Source: Chloroflexota bacterium
GTDB taxonomy: Bacteria; Chloroflexota; Anaerolineae; Anaerolineales; Villigracilaceae
NCBI GenBank assembly: GCA_029782225.1
Contig: JAKOVF010000355.1
Coordinates: 1 to 50,126 of the forward strand
Reading direction: 5' to 3'
Length of the DNA: 50,126 bases
Shown here: positions 36,258 through 44,051 of the stretch, one piece after another
Layout of the letters: each line of letters opens with the position of its first letter
Position numbering within the stretch: position 1 is the stretch's first letter
Position numbers and translations under genes: made by a program
Notes under the pieces: model-generated
Told to the model about the DNA's origin: nothing
Databases searched by the model: none
The model's input: only the letters and a program-made list of their open reading frames with translations

Positions 36258-36337
36258 GTCATTGCGAGGGCGAAGCCCGAAGCAATCTCCTTGTAACTGG
36301 AGACTGCTTCGTCGCAACGAGCGCTCCTCGCAATGAC
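36258..36337. repeat. 80-bp palindromic repeat (GTCATTGCGAGG ... CCTCGCAATGAC)
   Basis: Outer arms GTCATTGCGAGG and CCTCGCAATGAC are perfect complements. The inner GAAGCAATCTCC pairs with GGAGACTGCTTC apart from single differences. The same length and ends recur at 41961-42040. An ATG inside the right end is not a gene start. Confidence 0.85.
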
Positions 36338-36359
36338 AGAAACAATCGGAAATTATTTC

Positions 36360-37712
36360 ATGCCCCAAACCCAAATCGCCTGTCCACAGTGCCGCCAGAT
36401 GATACCGGCCAATGTGGAGCAACTCTTCGATGTAACTCAGGACCCGCAGGCAAAACAACGCCTGCTCAGCGGCGCATCCAATACGGCGCGCTGTCCCTAT
36501 TGCGGCTATCAGGGCCGCCTTGCCACACCCGTGGTCTATCATGACGCGGATAAGGAACTTCTGCTCACCTATTTTCCCCCCGAACTCGGGCTGCCGGTGA
36601 ATGAGCAGGAAAAAGTTATCGGTCCGCTGATCAAGCAAGTGATGGACCGGCTTCCTCCGGAAAAGCGCAAGGCTTATCTTCTGCGGCCGCAAGCCAATCT
36701 GACCTACGAGTCGATGGTGGAAACGATCCTCGGCAAGGATGGCATCACGCCGGAGATGATCAAGTCCCAGCAGGAGCGCGTCAACCTGATCGAGCGTTTG
36801 ATCCAGACTACGACGGCGGACGTCCGCTCAGAGATCATCAAGCAAAACGCAAAGCTGATCGATGAGCAATTCTTTGCCTTGTTCAGCCGTCTGGCGCAGG
36901 GCGCCATGGCAGGCGGACAGGAACCGATCGCCAAGGCGATGATAGATGTGCAGAAGCAACTCCTGGCCGAGACGGAATTTGGCCGCGGCCTGCAGGAATC
37001 GGTTGGCGAACTGGAAGCAGCCTCGAAGACCCTGCAAGAGGCTGGGCAAAGCTTGACGCGTGAGAAATTACTGGATTTCGTCCTCGAAGCCAAATCGGAT
37101 GCGCGCATCCGCGCCTACGTCTCCCTTGCACGCGGCGGCATGGACTACATGTTCTTCCAAACTCTGAGCGAAAAAATCGATAAAGCCAGCGGCGATGAGA
37201 AAGCTCGCCTGGAAGGCATCCGCCAGAAATTGCTCGATTTCGTCAACGAAGTGGATAAGCAAATGGAAGCCCGCTACAAGCAGGCACAGGAAATGGTCGA
37301 GTCCATTCTGGCGCAGGATGATGTTGAAAAGGCCACACGTGAAGGTCTTGAGGGATTCTCCCAGGATGCTGTGGATGTAGTCAATCAGTTGCTGCGGCAG
37401 GCCTCGGAAAAGAATGATTACACGCGCATGGGCAAGCTGCAAAAAATGGTCCAGGTTTTGCAGGAAGCCAGCGCCCCACCGCCGGAAGTGGCTTTCATTG
37501 AAAAGCTGATCGATGCTCCAGATGACGCCGCGGTGGAAAATATGCTCAAGGAAAACGATGCGCTGGTGAACGATCAATTCATAGAAGCACTGAGCGGCCT
37601 GGTGGCGCAGATGGATGCACAGGACAACGCTGAAGCCAAGGCGCTCGGGGAGAAACTGAGCAAGGTCTATAAAACGGCTCTCAAGTATTCGATGAAAAAG
37701 AAGATGGCGTAA
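36360..37712 (+). CDS. CpXC zinc-ribbon protein with long helical C-terminal region
   Basis: About 450 residues from the ATG at 36360. An earlier ATG at 36333 lies inside the repeat and lacks a ribosome site. The N-terminal CpXC domain has Cys8 and Cys11 (CPQC) and Cys45 and Cys48 (CPYC) as a zinc ribbon, and extends to about 120. The rest is predicted coiled-coil or helical bundle, rich in Gln, Glu, Lys and Ala (QERVNLIERLIQTTTADVRSE, about 140-450), with no membrane segment. CpXC proteins are uncharacterised. The helical half suggests an assembly or binding role. Transcription ends at a hairpin shared with the convergent PIG-L gene. Confidence 0.75.
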   Translation: MPQTQIACPQCRQMIPANVEQLFDVTQDPQAKQRLLSGASNTARCPYCGYQGRLATPVVYHDADKELLLTYFPPELGLPVNEQEKVIGPLIKQVMDRLPPEKRKAYLLRPQANLTYESMVETILGKDGITPEMIKSQQERVNLIERLIQTTTADVRSEIIKQNAKLIDEQFFALFSRLAQGAMAGGQEPIAKAMIDVQKQLLAETEFGRGLQESVGELEAASKTLQEAGQSLTREKLLDFVLEAKSDARIRAYVSLARGGMDYMFFQTLSEKIDKASGDEKARLEGIRQKLLDFVNEVDKQMEARYKQAQEMVESILAQDDVEKATREGLEGFSQDAVDVVNQLLRQASEKNDYTRMGKLQKMVQVLQEASAPPPEVAFIEKLIDAPDDAAVENMLKENDALVNDQFIEALSGLVAQMDAQDNAEAKALGEKLSKVYKTALKYSMKKKMA

Positions 37713-37720
37713 CTAAAACC

Positions 37721-37753
37721 AAGGTCCCGAAGGCTTGAAACCCTCGGGACCTT
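37721..37753. terminator. bidirectional GTCCCGAAGG-type terminator
   Basis: The stem AAGGTCCCGAAGG / CCCTCGGGACCTT has one mismatch and a 7-base loop. It lies between two convergent genes (stops at 37712 and 37762). Its core is shared with the hairpins at 6531 and 13541. Confidence 0.75.
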
Positions 37754-37761
37754 CTCTTTGG

Positions 37762-38574
37762 TTATCTCAACCCCCCAAAGAGATCTGTCTCGATCTGCCT
37801 CCCGCCGTTGACAAAGCTAAACGCCCGATAGAACGTGCCCTGCAAATTCAATACCCCGGCAGCGCTATCAGCATCCATTTCGGCCAGAGGACCTAATGAA
37901 GGCAGTTGGCTGTCATGACATTTGATGGCTTCCCAGGCAATCTGGTTATAGGCGGAGGTATCGATCCGTGTGGTGACCGCCCATTCCTTCCATGCCACTT
38001 CGCCGCGCATTTCATCCCCCACCGGGAACGTGATGTCACCCATCACAGGCGTGATAAAGTTGACGAAATTCTCCGAGTCAACCATATAGTAGTATTTCAG
38101 CACGCGATGGGAGGGCAATTGTTCCAGGTCGACGTAGTGAGCATCCGCTGCGGCGACGATGGCCGCTGCCGTAAACTGTGTGCTGGCAATATGATCGGGA
38201 TGTCCATAACCACCATCAGGCGGGAATGTGACCAGCACCTGCGGCTTAATGCGGCGGATATGAGAGACAATCTTGTTGATCGCTTCGATGGGATCGGCGC
38301 GGTCCACCTGGCCGTCAATGTAACCTAGAAAATGAATTTCCTTCAGCCCCAGCTTCTCCCCCGCCGCGCGCAGCTCTTTTTCGCGCAGTTGGCCGAGTCT
38401 CTCTGGACCTGGATTCTGCTCCTCGGGGCCAAACCAACCAGCTTCCCCGCGTGAAGCGCAGACGAGATACGTTTCCACGCCTTCCGCGGCGTACATCGCG
38501 AGCGTGCCTCCCATCCCCATCGACTCATCATCCGGATGAGCGAAGACGCACAACAGCCTCCGGGGTTGATCCAT
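37762..38574 (-). CDS. PIG-L/LmbE-family zinc deacetylase
   Basis: 270 residues. The zinc/catalytic motif AHPDDE is at 12-17 (His13, Asp15, Asp16) and the second motif HPDH at 125-128 completes the site. Family members remove acetyl groups from N-acetylglucosaminyl compounds, as in mycothiol or bacillithiol synthesis (MshB/BshB) and GPI precursors. The substrate here is unknown and no partner of a thiol pathway is adjacent. The start has GGAG 6-7 bases upstream. It is last in a probable minus-strand operon with the PNPOx-like and FHA genes, with gaps of 17 and 9 bases. Confidence 0.9.
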   Translation of the reverse strand: MDQPRRLLCVFAHPDDESMGMGGTLAMYAAEGVETYLVCASRGEAGWFGPEEQNPGPERLGQLREKELRAAGEKLGLKEIHFLGYIDGQVDRADPIEAINKIVSHIRRIKPQVLVTFPPDGGYGHPDHIASTQFTAAAIVAAADAHYVDLEQLPSHRVLKYYYMVDSENFVNFITPVMGDITFPVGDEMRGEVAWKEWAVTTRIDTSAYNQIAWEAIKCHDSQLPSLGPLAEMDADSAAGVLNLQGTFYRAFSFVNGGRQIETDLFGGLR

Positions 38575-38591
38575 TTCGGTCTCCAGGACTT

Positions 38592-39065
38592 TTAGGAACC
38601 AGAAGCCTTTTTCAACGATTCAGCCGTCAGGTTATAGGCTTTGGCGAACCCTGCAATATAACGACCGCCTTTCGGGGTGATCTTCCAGAGGCCAAAATCT
38701 GCCAGCTCGAACAGACGCTCGGAGGCAGGAAAACACCCCATATAAAGCGACTTGACCGGCGTATAGCCTGGCTCACCGGGCACCATAAATTCAGCCACAC
38801 CCCGGATGAACACACGCGCCAGCGTTTGAGGGTCTGGCCGCCCATCGTCGGGCTCAGCCATCATCAATCCAATGCGGTTATCCTTCTGCATATCCACCGT
38901 ATGCTGGGCCAGGCGGCTCACATGGATGTAAAACGCGGAGAAATCCTGAGCCGCCACATAGGCAACCATCGAGACGAGTGGCGCTCCATCGCGCAATGTG
39001 CCAAGCGCTGCCACGCGCGTTGTCCGAACGATCTTTGCGAGTAACTGTTCTGAATTCTCATCCAT
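38592..39065 (-). CDS. pyridoxamine-5'-phosphate oxidase-like FMN-binding protein
   Basis: 157 residues with the split-barrel pattern of the PNPOx/HugZ-like superfamily: RTTRVAALGTLRDGAPLVSMVAYVAAQDFSAFYIHVS is the first half of the barrel, followed by LAQHTVDMQKDNRIGLMM. The superfamily binds flavin, F420 or heme; which one is unclear. A C-terminal helical tail (about 120-157) follows. No ribosome site is visible at the ATG, which lies 9 bases after the FHA gene stop, so translation may be coupled. Probable cytosolic oxidoreductase or cofactor-binding protein. Confidence 0.8.
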   Translation of the reverse strand: MDENSEQLLAKIVRTTRVAALGTLRDGAPLVSMVAYVAAQDFSAFYIHVSRLAQHTVDMQKDNRIGLMMAEPDDGRPDPQTLARVFIRGVAEFMVPGEPGYTPVKSLYMGCFPASERLFELADFGLWKITPKGGRYIAGFAKAYNLTAESLKKASGS

Positions 39066-39074
39066 GATGAATAC

Positions 39075-39731
39075 TTACTCCCCCGCGGGCGGATTATCGA
39101 GACGAACACCGTGGCCGCGAACTGTGTCAATGTATTGATGGGTGGGATCAAGCGAGGCGAGACGATCACGCAGGCGGCGGATCAATGCGTCCAGCGCCTG
39201 ATCGGAAACGCCAGCCATTTGTTCCTCGCCCCAGACCGTGCTAACGAGGTCCGCGCGGCTGATAACCTGTCCCTGGCTTTCGTAAAGCAGCCAGAGCAAT
39301 TTAAATTGTTGTGCAGAGAGCGGTGGGACCACTTGCTGCTGATTGACCCAGACCCTTCGAGACTTCTGATCGATCATCAGGCGCCCGGGCCTGCCTGCAC
39401 CTTCGACCAATGGCATGGTAGCATCCGAAGTGAGGAACAGGAATTGCTGTGCCAGGGCAATGCCGACCATGTCGCCGTCCTGCAGCATCACGGGCGCCAT
39501 TAATTCGGTGCCATTATGATGCGTGCCATTCTTGCTGCCAAGATCCTCCAGCATCACGCCTTCGGCAGTGGGTGTAAGGCGTGCGTGAAAGCGGGAGACC
39601 TGACGGTCCTGTACAACGACTTCACAGGTCGCATCGCGTCCGATCATGAGCGTATTGCTCAAAGCCCAACGTTGTCCCTTCAATGGGCCCTCCTGGGCCA
39701 CGAGCATCGGATATTCTTCTTCGTGATCCAT
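39075..39731 (-). CDS. FHA domain fused to winged-helix DNA-binding domain
   Basis: 218 residues from the ATG at 39731 (GAGGAATCT just upstream). The FHA domain, about 10-105, shows Gly31-Arg32, Ser46xxHis49 and Asn68-Gly69, the phosphothreonine-binding residues. The C-terminal OmpR-type winged helix, about 112-212 (LSAQQFKLLWLLYESQGQVISRADL, IRRLRDRL, TVRGHGVRL), binds DNA. No receiver domain is present: phosphopeptide binding replaces phosphorelay. It is divergent from a Ser/Thr kinase gene, so that kinase is the obvious source of its phosphothreonine ligand or of control over it (inference). It heads an operon with the PNPOx-like and PIG-L genes. Confidence 0.9.
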   Translation of the reverse strand: MDHEEEYPMLVAQEGPLKGQRWALSNTLMIGRDATCEVVVQDRQVSRFHARLTPTAEGVMLEDLGSKNGTHHNGTELMAPVMLQDGDMVGIALAQQFLFLTSDATMPLVEGAGRPGRLMIDQKSRRVWVNQQQVVPPLSAQQFKLLWLLYESQGQVISRADLVSTVWGEEQMAGVSDQALDALIRRLRDRLASLDPTHQYIDTVRGHGVRLDNPPAGE

Positions 39732-39822
39732 AGATTCCTCAAAGCGGATTTTCGCGTCGGTCCCGATTTTACTCGCGCGCAACCATCCACAAACAAAATG
39801 ATTTAAGATTGAAATGTTTGAG

Positions 39823-39853
39823 TTGGACTCGTCTGTACAAAGACGTTTATAAT
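39823..39853 (+). promoter_or_regulatory. candidate promoter of the tail-anchored kinase with palindrome in the spacer
   Basis: TTGGAC at 39823-39828 and a perfect TATAAT at 39848-39853 are 19 bp apart. The spacer contains CGTCT-6-AGACG (39830-39845), a possible operator. The gap also has to serve the divergent FHA gene. Confidence 0.45.
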
Positions 39854-39935
39854 ATAGCAGAAAAGCGCAATTCTGTGCATATCAAACGCCGAAAAACATG
39901 CACAGGGTTTTGCAGAGCCATAGATAAGGAGAAGA

Positions 39936-40931
39936 TTGCCCCTCCCGTTGAGAAATGGAGAGGTTTTGCGCGGCCGCTACAAGATCCGTGAACGCATCGG
40001 ACAAGGCGGAAGCGGCAGCATTTACCTTGCAGACGATATCCGTCTGGAAGGTCGTCAATGCGCCCTGAAGGAAGTCGAATATGACCGCGCCCTCCCAAAG
40101 CATGTTCTAGACCAGGCCCGCGAGCAGTTCCTGCGTGAGGCCACTGTGCTCGCGCGTCTCGATCATCCCAATCTCCCCAAGGTCTCTGATTTCTTTTCAA
40201 ATGGCGCACGTGATTATCTCGTGATGGATTACGTCCCCGGCAAGGACTTGCGTGAGATGATGATGGAAGCGCGCCGCAACAAGACCTTCCTGCCTGAAAA
40301 CAACATCCTGCTCTGGGCAGCACAGATTGCAGATGCGCTGCATCACCTGCATCACCAGGATCCACCCATTATCCACCGCGACATCAAGCCCAGTAATCTC
40401 AAGATCACACCAAACGGCGTGATCAAACTCGTGGACTTCGGGCTCGTAAAGATCATGGCTCCGGACGAGGTGACCATTACCGTTATTCAGGGACAGGGCA
40501 CGGCGCTCTACACGCCGCTCGAACAGTACGGCGGTGACGATACTCATACGGACCCGCGTGCGGACATTTTTTCCTTTGGGGCAACGCTGTACCATCTCGT
40601 GACCAACGAGCCTCCTGCCGAGGCCCGCAAGCGCTTCCTCAACAGCCGCAGCCTGATCCCGCCTCGCCAGATCAATCCTGCTATCAGCAGTCGCGTGGAA
40701 CGCGCCATCCTGTGGGCGATGGCCCTGCACCCGGATGAGCGTCCGCCCACGGTTTTGATGTTCCGGGACGCTTTGCTTGGATCTCGTGAAATTCCCGCGC
40801 ATCTTCAAGGCTCGCCCCCCGGTATTGATTCACAATCGCTTTCCCTGTTCAATACCACGCTGGAGAAAGCAATCGGCTACACGGCTCTGGGACTATTTCT
40901 GCTGGGATTATTGGTTACATTGATGAGATGA
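39936..40931 (+). CDS. tail-anchored Ser/Thr protein kinase
   Basis: 331 residues from a TTG start with AGGAGA about 6 bases upstream. The kinase domain, about 13-285, has the P-loop IGQGGSGSIYLA, Lys45 (CALKEV), HRD at 147-149 with KPSN, and DFG at 167-169. The APE motif reads PLE (YTPLEQYG), a variant found in this kinase subgroup. One hydrophobic helix at about 312-330 ends the protein (GYTALGLFLLGLLVTLM), so the kinase faces the cytosol and has no external sensor. Divergent from the FHA/winged-helix regulator, with which it likely forms a signalling pair (inference). Confidence 0.92.
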   Translation: MPLPLRNGEVLRGRYKIRERIGQGGSGSIYLADDIRLEGRQCALKEVEYDRALPKHVLDQAREQFLREATVLARLDHPNLPKVSDFFSNGARDYLVMDYVPGKDLREMMMEARRNKTFLPENNILLWAAQIADALHHLHHQDPPIIHRDIKPSNLKITPNGVIKLVDFGLVKIMAPDEVTITVIQGQGTALYTPLEQYGGDDTHTDPRADIFSFGATLYHLVTNEPPAEARKRFLNSRSLIPPRQINPAISSRVERAILWAMALHPDERPPTVLMFRDALLGSREIPAHLQGSPPGIDSQSLSLFNTTLEKAIGYTALGLFLLGLLVTLMR

Positions 40932-40987
40932 CCGCGCTGAATATAGGCGAAGCGCGGTCTGCAATAAACCAAATGTTTCATGTAACG

Positions 40988-41018
40988 CGTCCTTCGACGA
41001 CGCTCAGGACGAAGTTTG
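40988..41018. repeat. short palindromic element between convergent genes
   Basis: GTCCTTCGACGACGCTCAGGAC forms a hairpin with arms GTCCT and AGGAC, and its core is related to the repeat at 3712-3824. It overlaps the 3' end of ttuA and may act as terminator for the convergent kinase. Confidence 0.45.
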
Positions 41019-41948
41019 CCCTGCGAGATTCACCTTCTCGATCATGCGGCAAAACGAACATAGATCGGGCGCGGATGTGAGCTGTCCGCAGCGTGTACAG
41101 GGATGCATGTGTGCCTGTTCAACGTTCTTCTCAATGAACAAGTCTCCCCGCTTGCGTGCTTCCAGAAAACTCAAATAAAACGTCAGCTTGGCGCCCGGCC
41201 GGGCCGTTTCAAGTTGATTTAGCAGTTCCTTATAATAAATGGACTGCGAACCTTCTGCGAACGGACATTCATCGTAGATGTATTCGATACCGCGCGCGAT
41301 GGCGTAGGCGGTCATCTCGCGTTCGTAGAACCGGCACAAGGGCTTGACCTTGCGTGCCAGCCCCTCATTTGCGGGAAGAACGGGTCCCTGCCGAAGTAAG
41401 TACTCACTGCTCCAGGTCAATGTATTTCCGAATAGAACAGCGGCTTCATCGTCAAGATTATGGCCGGTCGCAAGCACATCATAACCAAGGTCCCGCGCGA
41501 TGCGGTTCATTTCGTGGCGTTTGGTCAATCCGCAGACTGCACATGGCTTCCCTTGGCCGCGATGTGTCATCTCCGCCAGCATCGGGATGGACCGCCCATA
41601 CTCCTTTTCGATATCCACCACATGCAGTTTGAGGCCGTGCTGCTCAGCGAAATTTGCAGCAAGGCGATGTGATTCGTCCGAGTATTGAAGACCACCATCA
41701 ATGCCAAGCCCAATGTACAATCCATCCGCCTGGTATCCAAGGCGGACGAGGATATCCCACAGCGAAAGAGAATCCTTGCCGCCGGAGACTGCCACCAGGA
41801 TTTTCTCATCACGGGCGAACATCTGATATTTTTTGATAAAGCGTTCCGTCTGCTCCGGAACCCATTCCAGGTAGTGTTCCGTGCACAACGCCAGTTTATG
41901 CTGGCGCATGTTGACGGAGGCTTTCGCTCCACACTTACGACATTTCAT
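41004..41948 (-). CDS. ttuA: TtuA-type tRNA 2-thiouridine synthetase
   Basis: 314 residues from the ATG at 41948 (GGAG 8 bases upstream); the frame extends 18 codons upstream into the palindromic repeat. The N-terminal zinc finger has Cys3, Cys6, Cys22 and His25. The PP-loop AVSGGKDSLS (SGGKDS at 55-60) adenylates the tRNA base. Cys136 and Cys139 (CAVC) with Cys228 (DECPF) match the three ligands of the 4Fe-4S cluster in TtuA/Ncs6-type enzymes. The C-terminal zinc finger CTRC...CSFC is intact. In Thermus TtuA makes the 2-thio group of m5s2U54 with the carrier TtuB. The adjacent carrier gene supports this over the TtcA cytidine-32 role. Confidence 0.87.
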   Translation of the reverse strand: MKCRKCGAKASVNMRQHKLALCTEHYLEWVPEQTERFIKKYQMFARDEKILVAVSGGKDSLSLWDILVRLGYQADGLYIGLGIDGGLQYSDESHRLAANFAEQHGLKLHVVDIEKEYGRSIPMLAEMTHRGQGKPCAVCGLTKRHEMNRIARDLGYDVLATGHNLDDEAAVLFGNTLTWSSEYLLRQGPVLPANEGLARKVKPLCRFYEREMTAYAIARGIEYIYDECPFAEGSQSIYYKELLNQLETARPGAKLTFYLSFLEARKRGDLFIEKNVEQAHMHPCTRCGQLTSAPDLCSFCRMIEKVNLAGQTSS

Positions 41949-41960
41949 AATTTTGCTCCC

Positions 41961-42040
41961 GTCATTGCGAGGAGCGGAGCGATGAAGCAATCCCCCAATC
42001 AACGAGGAGATTGCTTCGCCCTTGCAGGGCTCGCAATGAC
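41961..42040. repeat. 80-bp palindromic repeat between ttuB and ttuA
   Basis: The ends GTCATTGCGAGG and GCTCGCAATGAC and the inner GAAGCAATC / GATTGCTTC arms match the copy at 36258-36337, also 80 bp. It starts one base after the ttuB stop and ends 12 bases before the ttuA start, so it lies inside a presumed operon. Confidence 0.85.
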
Positions 42041-42041
42041 A

Positions 42042-42236
42042 TCAGCCTCCGGAGATCACCGCTACTAGTTTGATCACATCCCCATCTTTTAGGATTTCGT
42101 CATCAATGATCATTTCACCGTTCCGAGTGGCAATCACGGACTCGGGCACGATACCGCTTTTCTTCAGCGCGTCAAGCAAGCTCATCCCCGGACGGACTTC
42201 ATATTCCTTGTCACGTAGAATCAATTTAACGGTCAT
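42042..42236 (-). CDS. ttuB: TtuB/ThiS/MoaD-family ubiquitin-like sulfur carrier
   Basis: 64 residues, beta-grasp pattern: MTVKLILRDKEYEV, then MSLLDALKKSGIVPESVIATRNGEMI, then KDGDVIKLVAVISGG. The C-terminal Gly-Gly is the site of thiocarboxylate formation. Size and ending match ThiS, MoaD and TtuB; the next gene being TtuA-like favours TtuB. It would be activated by an E1-like adenylyltransferase that is not in this window. AAAGGA lies 7-8 bases before the start. It shares only 48 bp with the divergent glycosyltransferase gene. Confidence 0.88.
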   Translation of the reverse strand: MTVKLILRDKEYEVRPGMSLLDALKKSGIVPESVIATRNGEMIIDDEILKDGDVIKLVAVISGG

Positions 42237-42272
42237 CTTGTCCTTTCTAAGATTCTACCATGTCCAAACAGT

Positions 42273-42278
42273 TATAAT
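42273..42278 (+). promoter_or_regulatory. -10 element implying a leaderless glycosyltransferase mRNA
   Basis: Perfect TATAAT with 6 bases to the ATG at 42285. No Shine-Dalgarno is present. The -35 at 17 bp (AGATTC) is poor. Confidence 0.5.
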
Positions 42279-42284
42279 ATCTCT

Positions 42285-43487
42285 ATGCGAATCGGGATGA
42301 TGGCCGATACCTACAAGCCGCACGTCAGCGGGATCACGAACTACATTGATCTCAATAAACGCTATCTTGAGAAGGCGGGACACGATGTCTTCGTGTTCAC
42401 GTTCGGGGATCTGGACTATCAGGATGACGAGCTGCGCGTCCTGCGCAGTCCCGGCCTGGCGCTGGCGGACACAGGGTTTTACTTGTCCTTACGGTATTCC
42501 CGCGCTGCGAAAAAACTTCTGCAAACGATGGATGTTGTGCATGTTCATCATCCATTCCTGAGCGGACGGCTCGCCCTTCGCTATCTGCGCCCGTTGAGAA
42601 TTCCGGTCATCTTCACCAACCATACGCGTTATGACCTGTACGCGCAGGCCTACATCCCGATGATGCCCGAGGAAGTCAGTCAGGGTTTGCTGCAGGCGTA
42701 CATGCCTCCGTTTTGCGCTGCCGTGGATCTGGTGATCGCGCCATCGGCAGGAATGAAAAGAGTCCTTCGCGACCTGAATGTAGACACCCCCATCGAGGTC
42801 GTTCCAAACGGCGTGGACTTGACCCGCTTCTACACAGCCGCTCCCCTGTCACGCACAGACTTTGGTTTCAGCCAGGATGACGTCCTGCTGGTTTATTCCG
42901 GTCGCATCGGCCCCGAGAAGAATCTTGATTTTCTTCTGCGCGCTTTTTCCGGCGTCGCCCAGGCGGTGTCAAATACCCATCTCCTGATCATCGGAAGCGG
43001 ACAAAAACAATTCGAGGAAGAGCTGCATACCCTCCTCGACGAACTTGGCATCCGTCAGCGCGTCCGCCTGACCGGCTTCGTGGAGTACACCCATCTTCCC
43101 GCTTACCTTGCCATGTGCAACGCGTTTGTCACGGCCTCTGTGACTGAGGTTCATCCCCTTTCAGTGATTGAAGCGATGGGCGCGGGACTGCCGGTGATGG
43201 GCATTCAATCCGTCGGCGTTGGGGATACCGTGGAGGACTGCACGACCGGCTTCCTCGCGACGAACGACCTGCCATCGTTCACCGCCAAGCTCACCCGCCT
43301 CTGCCTGGACCGTGAGCTACGCGCCAAAATGAGCAAATCAGCCCGCGAGGCATCCACCGTTTACGCCATCGAACGGACGACTCAGACCATGCTCAAGCAT
43401 TACCAGAGCCTCGTTGACGAGTCCAATCCACTGCGAGGCAACTGGGTGGTGAGATTCCGTGGTCTGCTGGAACAATTCCTCGCGTGA
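42285..43487 (+). CDS. GT4-family glycosyltransferase (GT-B fold)
   Basis: 400 residues. The N-terminal Rossmann half begins MRIGMMADTYKPHVSGITNYI and contains VVHVHHPF and the conserved FTNHTRYDLYAQ; the C-terminal half has VVPNGVDLTRF, YSGRIGPEKN and the Ex7E motif in TEVHPLSVIEAMGAGLPV. This layout is closest to the GT4 enzymes that add glucose, mannose or galactose from a nucleotide sugar to diacylglycerol or phosphatidylinositol, so a membrane glycolipid is a plausible product (family knowledge). Its stop overlaps the GTG start of yraN by four bases, indicating an operon. Confidence 0.87.
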   Translation: MRIGMMADTYKPHVSGITNYIDLNKRYLEKAGHDVFVFTFGDLDYQDDELRVLRSPGLALADTGFYLSLRYSRAAKKLLQTMDVVHVHHPFLSGRLALRYLRPLRIPVIFTNHTRYDLYAQAYIPMMPEEVSQGLLQAYMPPFCAAVDLVIAPSAGMKRVLRDLNVDTPIEVVPNGVDLTRFYTAAPLSRTDFGFSQDDVLLVYSGRIGPEKNLDFLLRAFSGVAQAVSNTHLLIIGSGQKQFEEELHTLLDELGIRQRVRLTGFVEYTHLPAYLAMCNAFVTASVTEVHPLSVIEAMGAGLPVMGIQSVGVGDTVEDCTTGFLATNDLPSFTAKLTRLCLDRELRAKMSKSAREASTVYAIERTTQTMLKHYQSLVDESNPLRGNWVVRFRGLLEQFLA

Positions 43488-43837
43488 CTCAGCACAACCG
43501 GCAAATCGGCGCGTGGGGCGAGCAGGCTGCCGTAGACTGGCTCACTGAACGCGGCTATGAGATCATCGCGCGCAACGTTCGCACGCCCTACGGCGAAATT
43601 GACATCGTCGCCAGACAGGGTGATGTCACGGTTTTAGTTGAGGTCAAAACGCTGGTTTCCAGCAAAAACTTCTTCCCCGAGCACAACATCACGGCACGCA
43701 AACGCGAACATATGCTCAATGCCGGTCAGCACTATGCAATGGAACACGAGATCGATCACTGGCAGATCGATGTCATAGCTGTGGAGGGCAGGCCGGGGTC
43801 GACGCCGGTGATTACCTGGTTTGAGAATGTGCTCTAG
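43484..43837 (+). CDS. yraN: YraN/UPF0102 nuclease-fold protein
   Basis: 117 residues from a GTG overlapping the glycosyltransferase stop (GTGA). The family core is intact: GAWGEQAAVDWLTERGYEIIARNVRTPYGEIDIVA, then VLVEVKT, and ITARKREHM. The residues GEID and EVK form the PD-(D/E)xK nuclease-like site. Its role is unclear; homologues lie near DNA repair or translation genes. The frame ends inside the start of a decayed miaA, suggesting an ancestral yraN-miaA overlap. Confidence 0.9.
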   Translation: MTQHNRQIGAWGEQAAVDWLTERGYEIIARNVRTPYGEIDIVARQGDVTVLVEVKTLVSSKNFFPEHNITARKREHMLNAGQHYAMEHEIDHWQIDVIAVEGRPGSTPVITWFENVL

Positions 43838-43993
43838 TCATCCCTTGGTCCTTCTCATCTGCCCAACTGAACTCGGCATTCGATTTGCAGAGGAGCTAAA
43901 CGGGGAAGTCGTCTCCGCGGATTCGTCTTCTACTGTGGAGTGGACATCGGCACTGCCAAACCGAGACACGAAGAGCCATCGCGCGTTATTTAG
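43827..43993 (+). pseudogene. miaA: miaA remnant (tRNA dimethylallyltransferase)
   Basis: From the ATG at 43827 the frame reads PLVLLICPTELGIRFAEEL, then NGEVVSADS, which is the MiaA N-terminus with the five residues AVGKT of the ATP-binding P-loop missing. After GATTCG the match shifts frame: from 43928 the sequence gives FYCGVDIGTAKPRHEE, equivalent to the MiaA motif YRGMDIGTAKP, and stops at 43991-43993. The remaining about 240 residues of the enzyme are absent. It is therefore a fragment with an in-frame deletion, a frameshift and a large 3' loss. A functional miaA would have to be elsewhere for i6A37 synthesis. Confidence 0.82.
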
Positions 43994-44051
43994 CCTTTTC
44001 GTCCATGAAATGAAGAGAACTCTTTAGGCGCAGGATTCACACGAGCACAAA

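Noticed and set aside
36333..36359. ATG at 36333 as start of the CpXC protein
   Set aside because: It lies inside the right arm of the 80-bp palindrome and has no ribosome site; 36360 fits the domain start.
41004..41948. TtcA (tRNA cytidine-32 thiolase) assignment
   Set aside because: The two zinc fingers, the CAVC/ECPF cysteine set and the adjacent ubiquitin-like carrier favour TtuA.
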